From NCBI RefSeq assembly GCF_002443295.1, contig NZ_BAOS01000045.1, positions 120,976-184,975 of the forward strand: 64,000 bases of DNA, given 5' to 3'. Made by a program: the position numbers and the translations under genes. A model generated the notes under the pieces. The model ran no database searches and was not told the DNA's origin. It saw only the letters and a program-made list of their open reading frames with translations. Positions within the stretch are counted from its first letter, which is position 1, and each line of letters starts with the position of its first letter. Shown piece after piece: positions 52,648 through 62,935 of this stretch. The stretch is from Candidatus Scalindua japonica. Lineage in GTDB: Bacteria > Planctomycetota > Brocadiia > Brocadiales > Scalinduaceae.

Positions 52648-54542
52648 ATGTGTGGGATTGCGGGAATAAATAGATTCTCTTCTGATAAGGTCATTGATGT
52701 GGACCTTGTAAAAAGGATGTGTAACATCATCGCCCATCGTGGGCCTGATGATGATGGTTTCTTTAATGAAGGGAACATTGGCCTTGGCATGAGGCGCCTA
52801 TCAATAATTGACCTGAACACGGGGCATCAACCCATTTATAATGAAGACAAATCAGCAGTTGTTGTTTCAAACGGTGAAATATATAATTTTAAAGAACTAC
52901 GGGATGTCTTAACAGGAAAGGGTCATGCGTTTAGCACAAAAACAGATACTGAGGTAATCGTCCACCTTTACGAAGATTATGGAGTTAACTGTGTAAATCA
53001 TCTCAGGGGAATGTTTGCCTTTGCTCTGTGGGATAAAAACAACAGACGTTTATTTCTTGCCCGGGACCGGCTGGGACAAAAGCCGCTTTATTATACCATT
53101 GCTCAGGGGACCTTATTCTTTGCCTCGGAGATTAAGCAGTTGCTGCTTGCCGATGAGGTGGAAAGACACATAAACTTTAACGCATTAAACTCCTATTTGT
53201 CAACAGGGTACGTTCCTGGAGAGGAAACCCTTTTTAACGGCATTCGACGACTTAACCCTGGGCATTTTATGACGGTAGAAAATGGGAATATGCGGCTTCA
53301 AAAATATTGGGATATTAGTTATGCAGAAAAGCAGACAGTAATAAAGGAAGCAGATGCTGTTGAGAGGCTTGATGAACTGGTCCGTGAATCAGTCCGTTTA
53401 CGTATGATAAGCGATGTTCCACTGGGCGCCTTTCTGAGCGGGGGAATAGATTCCAGTGCACTTGTTGCCTACATGAGCCAGATCACAAACAGTTCTATTA
53501 AAACGTTTTCAGTCGGCTTTCCGGTTGAAAAATATAATGAAATAACCTTTGCCAGAATTGCCTCAAACCATTTCCAGACTGACCACCATGAATATACTAT
53601 GGAAAAACTCTCCACCCGCCTGCTGGAGGAGCTTGTCTGGTACCATGATGAGCCATTGGGGGATTCCTCCTGTGTGCCATTGTATTTTGTATCAAAACTC
53701 GCGCGGCAGCATGTAACTGTTGCATTGTCCGGGGAAGGTTCTGACGAAATTTTTGCAGGTTATCACCACTATCCTCTCGAAAGAATGGCCAGGTATTATG
53801 ATTATCTTCCTGGCGTTATTAAAAATGGTATATATTCCATTTCCAGGAAATTACCCAAAAAAAATATGCCCAGCTTATTCATGGGTTCTGGGCGGCTAAG
53901 CAGGACAAGGCCAGAAGGCCGGCCTGCTGGATGGCAGTATTTAATGAAGAAGAGAAATCCGCTCTCTTTTTGCCGGAGATTTATCATGGAATCAATAACC
54001 ACTCATTTCACACTTATGAAGCATTCTATGAAAAGTGTGCGGCGGATAATTACCTGGAAAAGGCCCTTTACCTGGATGAGAAGATATACCTGCCGGATGA
54101 TTTGCTTATGAAGGCGGACAAGATGACAATGGCCAACAGCCTTGAGGCAAGGTCGCCATTTCTGGACCATAAGCTGGTAGAGTTTGTGGCGCAGCTTCCA
54201 CATGAATACAAGCTCCGGGGCAAAACAGGTAAGTATATTCTCAAACAGACAGTAAAAGATATTATTCCTGAGGAAATAGTTTACAGGAGGAAACACGGGT
54301 TTAACGTTCCTGTACAGACATGGCTTTCAGGTTGGTTGAGAGAATATGCGCGCGAATTGTTGAGTGAGCAATTTATCAGACAACAGGGCATCTTTAATCC
54401 TGATTATGTTCAGTTTGCCTGGAGACTTATGGAGAAAAAGGCGTACAACTATGACCGAAGGGTATGGCTGATTTTAATGTTCCAGATATGGTATTGTATT
54501 TTCATAGATAAAAGCATAAATGTCAGAACAGAAAGTATGTAA
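52648..54542 (+). pseudogene. Asparagine synthase-like amidotransferase, frameshifted
   Basis: The true start is ATG 52648 (MCGIAGINRF, nucleophile Cys2); an upstream start at 52627 would place residues before the Cys. The glutaminase domain has AHRGPDDDGFF and SNGEIYNFKEL. The synthetase loop is LSGGIDSSALVAYMS, then LSGEGSDEIFAGYHHYP. This frame goes astray at about 53885-53930 and stops at 54111. In the next frame the family continues with MAVFNEEEKSALFLPEIYHG, LMKADKMTMANSLEARSPFL and RKHGFNVPVQTWL to 54542. Restored, it is about 631 aa, close in size to the paralogue at 16117. No long homopolymer marks the site. Confidence 0.87.
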
Positions 54543-55677
54543 TCTGATATACAGATATTATCCCATTATTGGTGGGGCGGAGAACCAGGCCATACTCCTT
54601 CTGCCACGACTTCAACATTACGGTTTTACCCCTTTTGTCGTTACCCGTAAATTTTTAAAAGAGCACGAAGTTTCAGAAATGAAAGATGGTTATAGTATAT
54701 ACCGTGTGCCGGCTATAGGAAAAGAACTGACAGGTCACATTTCATATACGATATCAACTCTGCTTTTATTGTGGAAAAGAAGGAGAGGGTTCAGCATCGT
54801 CCATGTACACGGTTCTGTTGGGATGGGGCTGATCGGGCTGTTTATTGCCACAGTTTTAAGAAAGAAAATTATTATTAAGGTATCTGAGGATCAGAAGATA
54901 GGCCGTATTATGAGGAAATGGTACGGTCCTGTTGTGCTCAGTTTATTTAATAACATAGACCGTGTAGTCTGTATCAGTGATAAGATATATAATGATCTTG
55001 TGAAGATTGGTTTTAATAAGAAGAAAGTAGCTTTTATTCCTAACGGGGTTGATTCTGATAAATTTAGTCCACCCGACAACAAGATGGTATTGAGAAATGA
55101 ATATAAACTGGATCCGGATTGTTTTACAGTAATCTTCTGCGGCAGGTTGGTAAGGAGAAAAGGGTTGGATATCTTATTAAGGGCATGGTTGTGTTTTATA
55201 CATGACCACCCGCAAAGTCGGCTGATTGTTATAGGCTCGGATTCCCTTCAATCAGAGGGTGTAGAGACTGAGTCTAAGAGGTTTGTTGCAGAACATAATA
55301 TGACTGAACAGGTTCATTTCCTGGGTATACAGAGGCAAGTTGACAAATTCTTGAAATGTGCCGATTTGTTTGTTTTTCCAGCACGTAATGAAGGCGAAGG
55401 ACTCTCCAATATATTACTTGAAGCAATGGCCTGTGGACTGCCGGTGATTGCTTCAGATATTGATGCAAACCGTCAGTTACTGGTTGATGGCGCTAACGGA
55501 TTGCTTTATCCTCCGGAAGACTACAAACGCCTTCTTTCAAAAATACTACTTCTCCGTTGTGATAATCAAATGTCTCAAGAAATGGGTGAGAATGCGCGTA
55601 AAACTATTTTAGCTGGTTATAATATTGATTCAGTAACAAACCAATATGTTAAACTATATAATACTTTAAATATATAA
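54520..55677 (+). CDS. Glycosyltransferase, GT4 family
   Basis: 385 aa, overlapping the amidotransferase by 23 nt. YRYYPIIGGAENQAILLLPR is the classic Gly-rich N-terminal loop. The C-terminal donor domain has VIFCGRLVRRKGLDILLRAW, RLIVIGSDSLQSEG, VHFLGIQRQVDKFL and the EX7E motif in PARNEGEGLSNILLEAMACG with LPVIASD. All GT4 landmarks are intact. The acceptor and donor are unknown. Confidence 0.92.
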   Translation: MSEQKVCNLIYRYYPIIGGAENQAILLLPRLQHYGFTPFVVTRKFLKEHEVSEMKDGYSIYRVPAIGKELTGHISYTISTLLLLWKRRRGFSIVHVHGSVGMGLIGLFIATVLRKKIIIKVSEDQKIGRIMRKWYGPVVLSLFNNIDRVVCISDKIYNDLVKIGFNKKKVAFIPNGVDSDKFSPPDNKMVLRNEYKLDPDCFTVIFCGRLVRRKGLDILLRAWLCFIHDHPQSRLIVIGSDSLQSEGVETESKRFVAEHNMTEQVHFLGIQRQVDKFLKCADLFVFPARNEGEGLSNILLEAMACGLPVIASDIDANRQLLVDGANGLLYPPEDYKRLLSKILLLRCDNQMSQEMGENARKTILAGYNIDSVTNQYVKLYNTLNI

Positions 55678-55682
55678 TTAAT

Positions 55683-57374
55683 ATGTTAAGCACAGATAAT
55701 AAAACAAACATCGTGAAATATGCATTTTGCTATATAATCTTCATGGCATTGTTTGTACGCCTCTGGGGGATATGGAATGTTAGTACAACCGATGAATATA
55801 ATGAAGTAATTGAAGGGCTCAGGGTTTGTTCCGGACATATTAATCTGGAACGCTGGATAAAGCGTTTTTATCTCTATATACTTTCTGTAGAATACGCGGT
55901 GTATTATATTCTCTGGTCGGTATTTAATTCTTTCTCCGGCCCGATGGAGTTTGCGGAGAAAATAGTCAGAAATATGGGTCCTCTATTTACACTGGGTCGT
56001 TTAACAAGCGTAGTTGCAGGCACCTTGACAGTAGGTGTTTTATTTAAAACAGGGTATAAGTTTTTTGATAGAAAGGTCGCGGTTGTTGCGTCAATATTGT
56101 TGGCAATAACGCCGTTTCACGTTGATCTTTCACAACAAGTCAAAGTTGATGCGGTGCTGGGTCTTATGGTTGTTTCAACACTCTACTATATCTTGAAGCT
56201 TATGCACGGGAGCAATGTAAGTAAGTGGGATTATGGCTGGTGTGGGTTCTTTATGGCCCTGGCAATTCAAACAAAGATTAATTCAATATTATTGTTTATA
56301 CCATTCTTAATTACCGTTTCTTTTGGTTACAAAATGGTGAAGGAGAGGATTTTTAACTTCTCAAAATTTTTTATTATGTTTTTTATTATTGGTTTTATCC
56401 TTGGTAATCCTCCAATATTGATTGCTCCTGTGAAATTTGTGAAGAGTATTATGGGACTAGGTAACGTCTACACAACTGGAGTCAATGTTGTACCCAATGA
56501 TATCATAGGGTTTCTGGCTTATCCCCTCTATTATTTCCGCAGTATGGGAATGGTAATCTCCATTTTAACAATACTTTCTATTATCTATGTTCTAGTCCAT
56601 CGGAAAAAGCGGCAGATTGTAATACTCTCATTTATTGTCAGCTTCTATATTTTGATGGGTGCATCGAAAAACCTGGTCGCATACTATTATTTGATCCCTG
56701 TTGTACCATTTATATTTATTCTAGTTGGAGAATTTCTCAGTGACATGCATACAAGATTTGTACAAAACAGTGGGCCAGTTTGTACGAAGAAGTTAATACT
56801 TACTCTGTTTATATTTTTTGCGTTAATCAAACCCGCTATTAATGTTGTCTCTCATGGGATTTCTTTGAGTGGTAAAAATACAAGGTATCTTGCCAGGGAC
56901 TGGATAGAAGCCAACATACCTCCCGGTAGTAAAATTCTGATGGATTCAGGAAAGTCTATCAATTCATTTGCCCCTCCAATTGCGGAAAATAGAGAAAGCA
57001 TGGAAAGGACATTAAAAAAGGCAAGAGGAAATGTTAATGAAGGAAAGATTATTCATGGGATGGTTGATAAGAACGCGTTAATTTACTATGAATTATTATT
57101 AAAGACTGTTCCTGTAATCTCATATGATATTACCTCCACAATGTTTGGTCTGGATGTGGAGGATATTGGGTATTATAAAAAAAATGAGTACGAATATATT
57201 ATTTTGAGTAGTGGTATGCTGAAAGACAGGACATCAGAATTCTTTAGAAAACAAAACTCCAGAGTTGCTTCATTTTACAAGTCAGTGTATTCTGAAAAAG
57301 GCGTTACTTTGATAAAAACAATCTCTCCGACTACATATAATCAAGGTGATACCTTCTTCATATACAAATTATGA
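55683..57374 (+). CDS. Polytopic GT39/ArnT-like glycosyltransferase
   Basis: 563 aa with about ten to twelve membrane segments. The first periplasmic loop holds the acidic pair typical of GT39/PMT and ArnT enzymes (RLWGIWNVSTTDEYNEVIEG, Asp-Glu near 37-38). SQQVKVDAVLGLMVVSTLYY matches the PMT_2 domain, and a C-terminal soluble part of about 130 residues follows. It would use polyprenyl-phosphate sugars in the periplasm, such as those made by the GT2 fusion at 47595, to decorate lipid, protein or polymer. It is followed without a gap by the O-antigen ligase-like gene (ATGATG overlapping the stop). Confidence 0.82.
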   Translation: MLSTDNKTNIVKYAFCYIIFMALFVRLWGIWNVSTTDEYNEVIEGLRVCSGHINLERWIKRFYLYILSVEYAVYYILWSVFNSFSGPMEFAEKIVRNMGPLFTLGRLTSVVAGTLTVGVLFKTGYKFFDRKVAVVASILLAITPFHVDLSQQVKVDAVLGLMVVSTLYYILKLMHGSNVSKWDYGWCGFFMALAIQTKINSILLFIPFLITVSFGYKMVKERIFNFSKFFIMFFIIGFILGNPPILIAPVKFVKSIMGLGNVYTTGVNVVPNDIIGFLAYPLYYFRSMGMVISILTILSIIYVLVHRKKRQIVILSFIVSFYILMGASKNLVAYYYLIPVVPFIFILVGEFLSDMHTRFVQNSGPVCTKKLILTLFIFFALIKPAINVVSHGISLSGKNTRYLARDWIEANIPPGSKILMDSGKSINSFAPPIAENRESMERTLKKARGNVNEGKIIHGMVDKNALIYYELLLKTVPVISYDITSTMFGLDVEDIGYYKKNEYEYIILSSGMLKDRTSEFFRKQNSRVASFYKSVYSEKGVTLIKTISPTTYNQGDTFFIYKL

Positions 57375-58723
57375 TGGAAAATAATTCAAATATAAAAAAA
57401 CTTTTCTCTCCTGAGAAAAGTTTTACCTATACGCTATTAATTGTACTCCTGGTTTTCGGATCTTTTCGACCTGACAGGCTGATGCCAGGGGGAAGGGTGT
57501 TGATCCATTTCCCTACCTTGATTTTGTTTGTTCTGTTAATCTGCTATATAAAAGAACCACGCAAGTTAGTTGGTAATTTACAGACAAAATTCTTTTTTGC
57601 GTTTATGGCATTGATGATCATTCAAGTGCCGTTTGCAAGAAATACAGGCGTTTCTATTGCGGTAATAAGAGGTTTCGTGATTTTTACCATAATAGGGTAT
57701 CTCTTCAAGGTACAATTTGTTAATAATCATTATAAAATAGTTAAATACATAAAGTTGTATGTTATTTTAAGTATTTTCATCGCTTTTTTAGGATTAGCCA
57801 GGGGCCTTGTAAACTTGCCAACGATAAGTGATGAAAATGACTTTGCACTATTAATGAATATCCTTATTCCATTTGGATATTTTCTTGCACAGGAGGCAAC
57901 GGATATAAGGAAGAAAATATTTTATTATTCTTGTGTAGGATTATATGTTTTAGGGAATGTCGCGTCCTTCTCCAGAGGTGGTTTTGTGGGACTGCTAGGC
58001 GTGGGGCTTTATATATTTTACAGGAGTAAAAATAAGGTAACATTAATTTTCATAGTGGTATTCATGATTGTACTGATGTCTGCGTTTGCCAGTCAGGAAT
58101 ACTGGGATGAGATGGCTACTATCACAGGACAAGTGGAATCGCAGAGTGGTGATACTGGACAGGAGCGTTTTGATAGTTGGTTGGGTGGGTGGAGAATGTT
58201 TCTGGATCACCCAATAATTGGCGTTGGAGCACAAAACTTTGGAATGTGGATTCAAGATTATTTTCCAATAGAAGAGAAAGCTTATAGAATGTGGGGAAGG
58301 GTTGCCCATTCTCTGTACTTTACACTGTTACCTGAAATGGGTATTGTCGGAACAATATTTTTTTTCGGAATGATTTGGGGAAATTATAAAGACCAGCGTT
58401 ATCTCTCGACCCTTGAAACAAAAAAGGGGGCGCTACTGGCAGCTACAAATCTTACTGAAGAAGAGAAAGAGAGTATTTCCAAAGGGATACGAACACTTCA
58501 CTTTCTTTCACTTGCGTATGGTGGAGCAATGGTTGCGTATCTGGTTACAGGCATTTTTATCTCTGTTCTGTGGTATGGGTATTTCTGGATGCTTACGTCA
58601 TTTTATGTTATTACCTCAAATGTGGCACGAAACATTGAAGAACAAATTAAAAACAATAGTAAAACGTTAAAACCAGAGAATTCAATTTATATGGCTTATG
58701 GCAAATTTGACCAGGTATCCTGA
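57371..58723 (+). CDS. O-antigen ligase/polymerase-like protein (WaaL/Wzy domain)
   Basis: 450 aa with ten or more membrane helices. The large periplasmic loop near 255-315 carries the O-antigen ligase (Wzy_C) pattern RFDSWLGGWRMFLDHPIIGV, then GAQNFG and VAHSLYFTLLPEMGIVG, with the conserved His in AHS. ASFSRGGFVGLLG precedes it. In XrtA loci, proteins of this type (TIGR03097-like) are thought to polymerise or ligate the glycan. An ABC exporter is also present, so the division of labour is unclear. The start overlaps the upstream stop by 4 nt. Confidence 0.88.
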   Translation: MMENNSNIKKLFSPEKSFTYTLLIVLLVFGSFRPDRLMPGGRVLIHFPTLILFVLLICYIKEPRKLVGNLQTKFFFAFMALMIIQVPFARNTGVSIAVIRGFVIFTIIGYLFKVQFVNNHYKIVKYIKLYVILSIFIAFLGLARGLVNLPTISDENDFALLMNILIPFGYFLAQEATDIRKKIFYYSCVGLYVLGNVASFSRGGFVGLLGVGLYIFYRSKNKVTLIFIVVFMIVLMSAFASQEYWDEMATITGQVESQSGDTGQERFDSWLGGWRMFLDHPIIGVGAQNFGMWIQDYFPIEEKAYRMWGRVAHSLYFTLLPEMGIVGTIFFFGMIWGNYKDQRYLSTLETKKGALLAATNLTEEEKESISKGIRTLHFLSLAYGGAMVAYLVTGIFISVLWYGYFWMLTSFYVITSNVARNIEEQIKNNSKTLKPENSIYMAYGKFDQVS

Positions 58724-59825
58724 CAAAATAAGAGTATTGTATCTTGTCCTTGAAATGGAACTGGGAGGGCTTCAGAGAATCGTAAAACTTCTGATCGACA
58801 AGCTAGACAGAGAGAAGTTTATTCCCTATCTCTGTTGTCTTGATAATGGGGGGTTCTTTTATGATCAATTAGAAAATAATTTGCTTAAGGCATATATTCT
58901 ACAAAGAAAACCTGGCCCATTTGATATAGGATTATTAGTCAGATTATACAAGATTTTACGGGAAAACAAGATTGACATAATTCATTCGCAGAGCGGTTGT
59001 ATGGTATACGCGGCGCTTGCCGGAAGATTGGCAAGGGTAAAACGCATTGTTCATACTGATCATGGTCGGTTTAAACCGGATAAAAGGTCTATTATGCTGG
59101 AAGAATGGATTTCGTCGAAAGTGATTCATCATGTGATTGGAGTATCTCACGAGTTGACCGAGTATCTGGCCTTGCAAGTAAAAATAAAAAGAAAAAAACT
59201 GCTGACAATTATCAATGGTGTGGATACACATAAATTTATACCAATGCATTCAGAACGACGTAATAAATTAAAAAAGAAATACGGATTGAATGAAGAAGTT
59301 AAAGTATTAGGTACGATATGTAGACTAGATCCCGTTAAGAATCTGGAGTTCTTGATTTCCTGCCTGCCGTCTATTTGTGAAAAAGTCACTGAATGCAGGC
59401 TTCTGATTGTAGGAGACGGGCCATGCAGGGAGCGTCTTATCAAGCATGCAGAAAGCCTGGGGATAGATTCGAAAATCAGTTTTACAGGTGCAATGTCAGA
59501 TGTCGACAATGTTTTACCTGCTTTTGACGTCTACGTTTGTACATCTTTGAGCGAAGGCACATCCATGACAATTTTAGAAGCAATGTCATGTGGTCTTCCC
59601 GTTGTAGCATCGGCGGTAGGGGGAAACAGTTCGCTTGTAGATGAATCAAATGGGAGGTTATTTCCTCTAAACGATGCAGACGTATTCAAAAGGAGTGTTA
59701 TAGAACTTTTAGAAGACGAAGAACTGCGGAAGCAAACTGGTCAAGAGGGTCGGAATAAAATTGAAAAAAATTATGACTTTGATAATGTTGTCAGGCAGTA
59801 TGAAAAATTGTATTCATCATTTTAA
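58698..59825 (+). CDS. Glycosyltransferase, GT4 family
   Basis: 375 aa, overlapping the ligase-like gene by 26 nt. VLYLVLEMELGGLQRIVKLL is the N-terminal loop, IIHSQSGCMVYAALAGRLAR follows, and the donor domain has LGTICRLDPVKNLEFLI, LLIVGDGPCRERLI, ISFTGAMSDVDNVLPAFD and TSLSEGTSMTILEAMSCGLP (EX7E). It resembles the exosortase-linked sugar transferases of the TIGR03088 type. It is intact. Confidence 0.92.
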   Translation: MANLTRYPDKIRVLYLVLEMELGGLQRIVKLLIDKLDREKFIPYLCCLDNGGFFYDQLENNLLKAYILQRKPGPFDIGLLVRLYKILRENKIDIIHSQSGCMVYAALAGRLARVKRIVHTDHGRFKPDKRSIMLEEWISSKVIHHVIGVSHELTEYLALQVKIKRKKLLTIINGVDTHKFIPMHSERRNKLKKKYGLNEEVKVLGTICRLDPVKNLEFLISCLPSICEKVTECRLLIVGDGPCRERLIKHAESLGIDSKISFTGAMSDVDNVLPAFDVYVCTSLSEGTSMTILEAMSCGLPVVASAVGGNSSLVDESNGRLFPLNDADVFKRSVIELLEDEELRKQTGQEGRNKIEKNYDFDNVVRQYEKLYSSF

Positions 59826-59853
59826 TCAGTAGCAACTATGTAAAGACCTGCTT

Positions 59854-60966
59854 ATGGCAATCAATATACTGCATCTAATTGATAGTGCCGGATATTATGG
59901 CGCTGAGAATGTAATAATAAACTTGTGCAAACAGATGAAGAATACTGATTTTGTACCAGTTCTGGGATGCATAATGTCCAAAAAAGACGACCTTCCAGAG
60001 GTAGGTGTTGTGGCGAAGGAACACGGTATTCAAGTCGTTCCGGTTTTTCAGACAGTAAAATTTGATTGGTGGAGTTTGCGACGCCTCATAAATAAATACA
60101 ATATAGACATCATACACTGCCATGGATATAAACCATCAGTATTAGGTTTTCTCGCAGAGGGTAGAAATGGTAAACGAATAATTATAACATGTCATCTCTG
60201 GACTAATGAAACTTTCCGATTGAAGTTGTATGCCTTCCTTGAATCGTTCGTTATGAGAAGGGTAAGTGTGCTTATAACAGTTTCTGAAACAATCAAAACG
60301 GTATTATTAAAGACGGGAATGAGAAGAGACGATATCGTAGTTATCCATAATGGTATTGATCTGGAGAAATGGCATGAATTGCACAATTTTAACAAACTGT
60401 TGTATAGGGAAACGATCGGACTGAAAAAAGATAGTATTATAATAAGTTTATTTGGAAGGCTGAATTTGCAGAAAGGGCACAAGTTTCTCCTGGAGGCAAT
60501 AGCGGGATTGAGTATAAATAATATTGAGGTGATGTGTATAGGAGACGGTCCGCTCAGACAAGAACTGGAGGTATTGAGCAGGAAGTTGAACATTAACAAT
60601 AGTGTGCACTTTCTCGGATTCAGAAATGATATAGAAGAACTGTTAGAGATAACGGATATATGTGTATTGCCCTCTTTAGACGAAGGGCTTCCAATGATAC
60701 TGTTAGAAGCAATGGCAATGAAAAAGAGTGTGGTTGCTACATCCGTAGGCGCTGTTCCTTCGGTTATTATAAATAAAAAGAACGGTCTTCTTGTTCCACC
60801 AGGCGATGTGTCTTTGCTTAAAGAAGCGATACAAACGGTAATTAAGGACCCGGGTTTATGTAGTTTGATAGGTAATAATGCTCGGGAAACAGTGGTGAAC
60901 AGATATTCTTCTGAAAGAATGACTGAACAGTATTTGGAACAATATAAAAAAATCGCTAAAATCTAA
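59854..60966 (+). CDS. Glycosyltransferase, GT4 family
   Basis: 370 aa. INILHLIDSAGYYGAENVII, IIHCHGYKPSVLGFLAEG, ISLFGRLNLQKGHKFLLEAI, CIGDGPLRQELEVLSRKL and PSLDEGLPMILLEAMAMKK show a complete GT4. It follows the previous GT4 by 28 nt and is similar to it, suggesting duplication. The two probably add consecutive or alternative sugars. Confidence 0.92.
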   Translation: MAINILHLIDSAGYYGAENVIINLCKQMKNTDFVPVLGCIMSKKDDLPEVGVVAKEHGIQVVPVFQTVKFDWWSLRRLINKYNIDIIHCHGYKPSVLGFLAEGRNGKRIIITCHLWTNETFRLKLYAFLESFVMRRVSVLITVSETIKTVLLKTGMRRDDIVVIHNGIDLEKWHELHNFNKLLYRETIGLKKDSIIISLFGRLNLQKGHKFLLEAIAGLSINNIEVMCIGDGPLRQELEVLSRKLNINNSVHFLGFRNDIEELLEITDICVLPSLDEGLPMILLEAMAMKKSVVATSVGAVPSVIINKKNGLLVPPGDVSLLKEAIQTVIKDPGLCSLIGNNARETVVNRYSSERMTEQYLEQYKKIAKI

Positions 60967-60996
60967 ATTTGTACGTTTTCCGGTATTTGAACATGA

Positions 60997-61025
60997 TATA
61001 CAATTCTCTTACTTCAAATTGTATA
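60997..61025. other. AT-rich 9-bp stem-loop
   Basis: TATACAATT (60997-61005) and AATTGTATA (61017-61025) pair perfectly around an 11-nt loop in the 106-nt gap between two glycosyltransferase genes. There is no T tract; it could be an operator or a weak terminator. Confidence 0.3.
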
Positions 61026-61072
61026 GTTACAACAATACGAAGACCTGCATTTGCACTTAGTCGGATCCAGCA

Positions 61073-62053
61073 TTGAAAAAAAAACTACTGTGGATAACAT
61101 GGGAAGCGGTTGGCAGCACCAGAAGCAAAATATTGGCTAATAAACTTAATGCTGAATTTTATTCAATTACCATATTTGAAGATATTAAACATCTTTCTTT
61201 GTTAAGATATATCGTTGCTACTATATGCACTTTTTTCATTCTTTTGAAAGAAAAACCAGACATTCTTATTGTCCCAAACCCATCTGTAGTTTTGTCTTTC
61301 ATTTCCGCGGTTTACAAATATGCTTTTAAATATTCATTAATTATTGACCTCCATACGCATTACATTAATCCTCAGGGGTTAAATGGCTTGCTTTTTCAGT
61401 CGTTAAATAGATTCTCACTAAAATGCTGCAATTTGATCATAGTAACTAATAGTTCCTATCAGGAGAAGATAAGAGACAAAACAAACAATGAAATATTCAT
61501 TTTGCCGGACATGATCCCCACGTTTGACCGCAAATTCAAGAAAGTACCGCTTAAGGGTAAAGTAAATATATTGTATGTATGTACGTTTTCAGAGGATGAG
61601 CCGTGGGAAGAGGTAATTAAAGCGGGAAGTCTACTGTCTGAAGGTATTTGTGTCTATATTACAGGAAAACATAATAGATTTAATAAAGATATATTACCTT
61701 CAAATATTGAACTAACCGGCTTTTTGCCAATTGAAATGTATCAAAATATGTTGAGGTCAGTGGATGCCATCATGGTTTTGACATACGAAGAGGACAATTT
61801 ATTATGTGGAGGTTATGAAGCCATTGCCGCAGAAAAACCCTTAATAATATCAAACAAGAAAGTAATAAAAAGGTTTTTTAGTAAAGGTTCTGTTTATACT
61901 GAGAATATTGCAAAAGATATAGCTGAGGCTATAATGAAAATGTTTCAACATAAGGATAAGTTAACTGAAGAGATGAAAAGTATTAAATTAATTAGAGATG
62001 AGGAATGGAAAATTCAATGGAATAATTTCTTAAATAAAATATATAGAAAGTGA
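61073..62053 (+). CDS. Glycosyltransferase-like protein (GT4/GTB fold)
   Basis: 326 aa from a TTG start at 61073 (KKKLLWITWEAVGSTRSKIL). There is no ATG in the right place. A GTB-type two-domain pattern is visible: EKPDILIVPNPSVVLSFISA, LIIDLHTHYINPQG, then FILPDMIPTF, NILYVCTFSEDEPWEEVIKA and VLTYEEDNLLCGGYEAIAAE, which stands where GT4 has its EX7E motif. It is more divergent and shorter than the two upstream GT4 genes. It is probably a sugar transferase of the same pathway. Confidence 0.78.
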   Translation: MKKKLLWITWEAVGSTRSKILANKLNAEFYSITIFEDIKHLSLLRYIVATICTFFILLKEKPDILIVPNPSVVLSFISAVYKYAFKYSLIIDLHTHYINPQGLNGLLFQSLNRFSLKCCNLIIVTNSSYQEKIRDKTNNEIFILPDMIPTFDRKFKKVPLKGKVNILYVCTFSEDEPWEEVIKAGSLLSEGICVYITGKHNRFNKDILPSNIELTGFLPIEMYQNMLRSVDAIMVLTYEEDNLLCGGYEAIAAEKPLIISNKKVIKRFFSKGSVYTENIAKDIAEAIMKMFQHKDKLTEEMKSIKLIRDEEWKIQWNNFLNKIYRK

Positions 62054-62296
62054 TGCTGGTATAGTTGGCTCGGTACATCTATTTCTCCTTTTTTGACCCG
62101 TGTTCAATCTTGCATGATTAGTGTTACTATTGTATAGTAAATGTTCTTTTATTTAAAAGATCGCGTGAAGAAACTTCTTGAAATTAACTGATTCATTTTG
62201 CTTTAAATTATATTTCAATGCCGGCCACTCAATAATTTAATATATTGTAATTCAGGTTGAATATGTATTCAGTTTACATTCAAATATTTACTATCA

Positions 62297-62881
62297 ATGA
62301 GCGAAGAAATACAATTAATCAACAAAATCCGTTCTCAGGGGTTGTTTGAACTTATTCATAAAAGTGTAGGATATTTTAAGGGGATACTCACATCACTTAT
62401 AAGGTTTCAAAAAATATCTAAGATAAGAATAATAGGCAGTATTAAAATTGTTAAAAGAAAAGGTTTGATAAGTGTTGGAGATTTTACCACTTTCTGGCCG
62501 TGCGTAAAGCTCAATTGTCAAAATAGCGCTAATAATAAAATTGCCAGGTTACAAATAGGTCATAGTTGCTCTATTGGTGACAGAACGGAGATACATTGCG
62601 GCGAAAACATTGAAATAGGTAACTACGTAATTGTAGCATGGGATTGTGTCATTATGGACCGTGATTATCATTCTTTAAATGGCACGCGGGAAATCGTAAA
62701 AACTGTTAAAATTATGGATAGAGTCTGGATTGGATGCCGTTCAATTATATTGAAAGGTGTTACCATTGGTGAAGGCTCTGTGGTTGCCGCGGGTTCTGTG
62801 GTAACTCGTGATGTGCCTCCATATACCCTTGTCGCAGGTAATCCAGCGAAGGTAATCAAAGAGGTTAAGGAATGGTGCTGA
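62297..62881 (+). CDS. Left-handed beta-helix (hexapeptide) acyltransferase
   Basis: 194 aa. A helical N-terminus of about 50 residues is followed by hexapeptide repeats: [40 protein letters not shown] with the catalytic His in [26 protein letters not shown] and [14 protein letters not shown]. It is a WcaF/maltose O-acetyltransferase-like enzyme, predicted to acetylate a sugar. The 243-nt gap before it is AT-rich and featureless. Confidence 0.9.
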   Translation: MSEEIQLINKIRSQGLFELIHKSVGYFKGILTSLIRFQKISKIRIIGSIKIVKRKGLISVGDFTTFWPCVKLNCQNSANNKIARLQIGHSCSIGDRTEIHCGENIEIGNYVIVAWDCVIMDRDYHSLNGTREIVKTVKIMDRVWIGCRSIILKGVTIGEGSVVAAGSVVTRDVPPYTLVAGNPAKVIKEVKEWC

Positions 62882-62935
62882 ATTGATAACATACTTTTTT
62901 ATTTTGAATAATTTAGAAAGGTTGGAATATTACTA

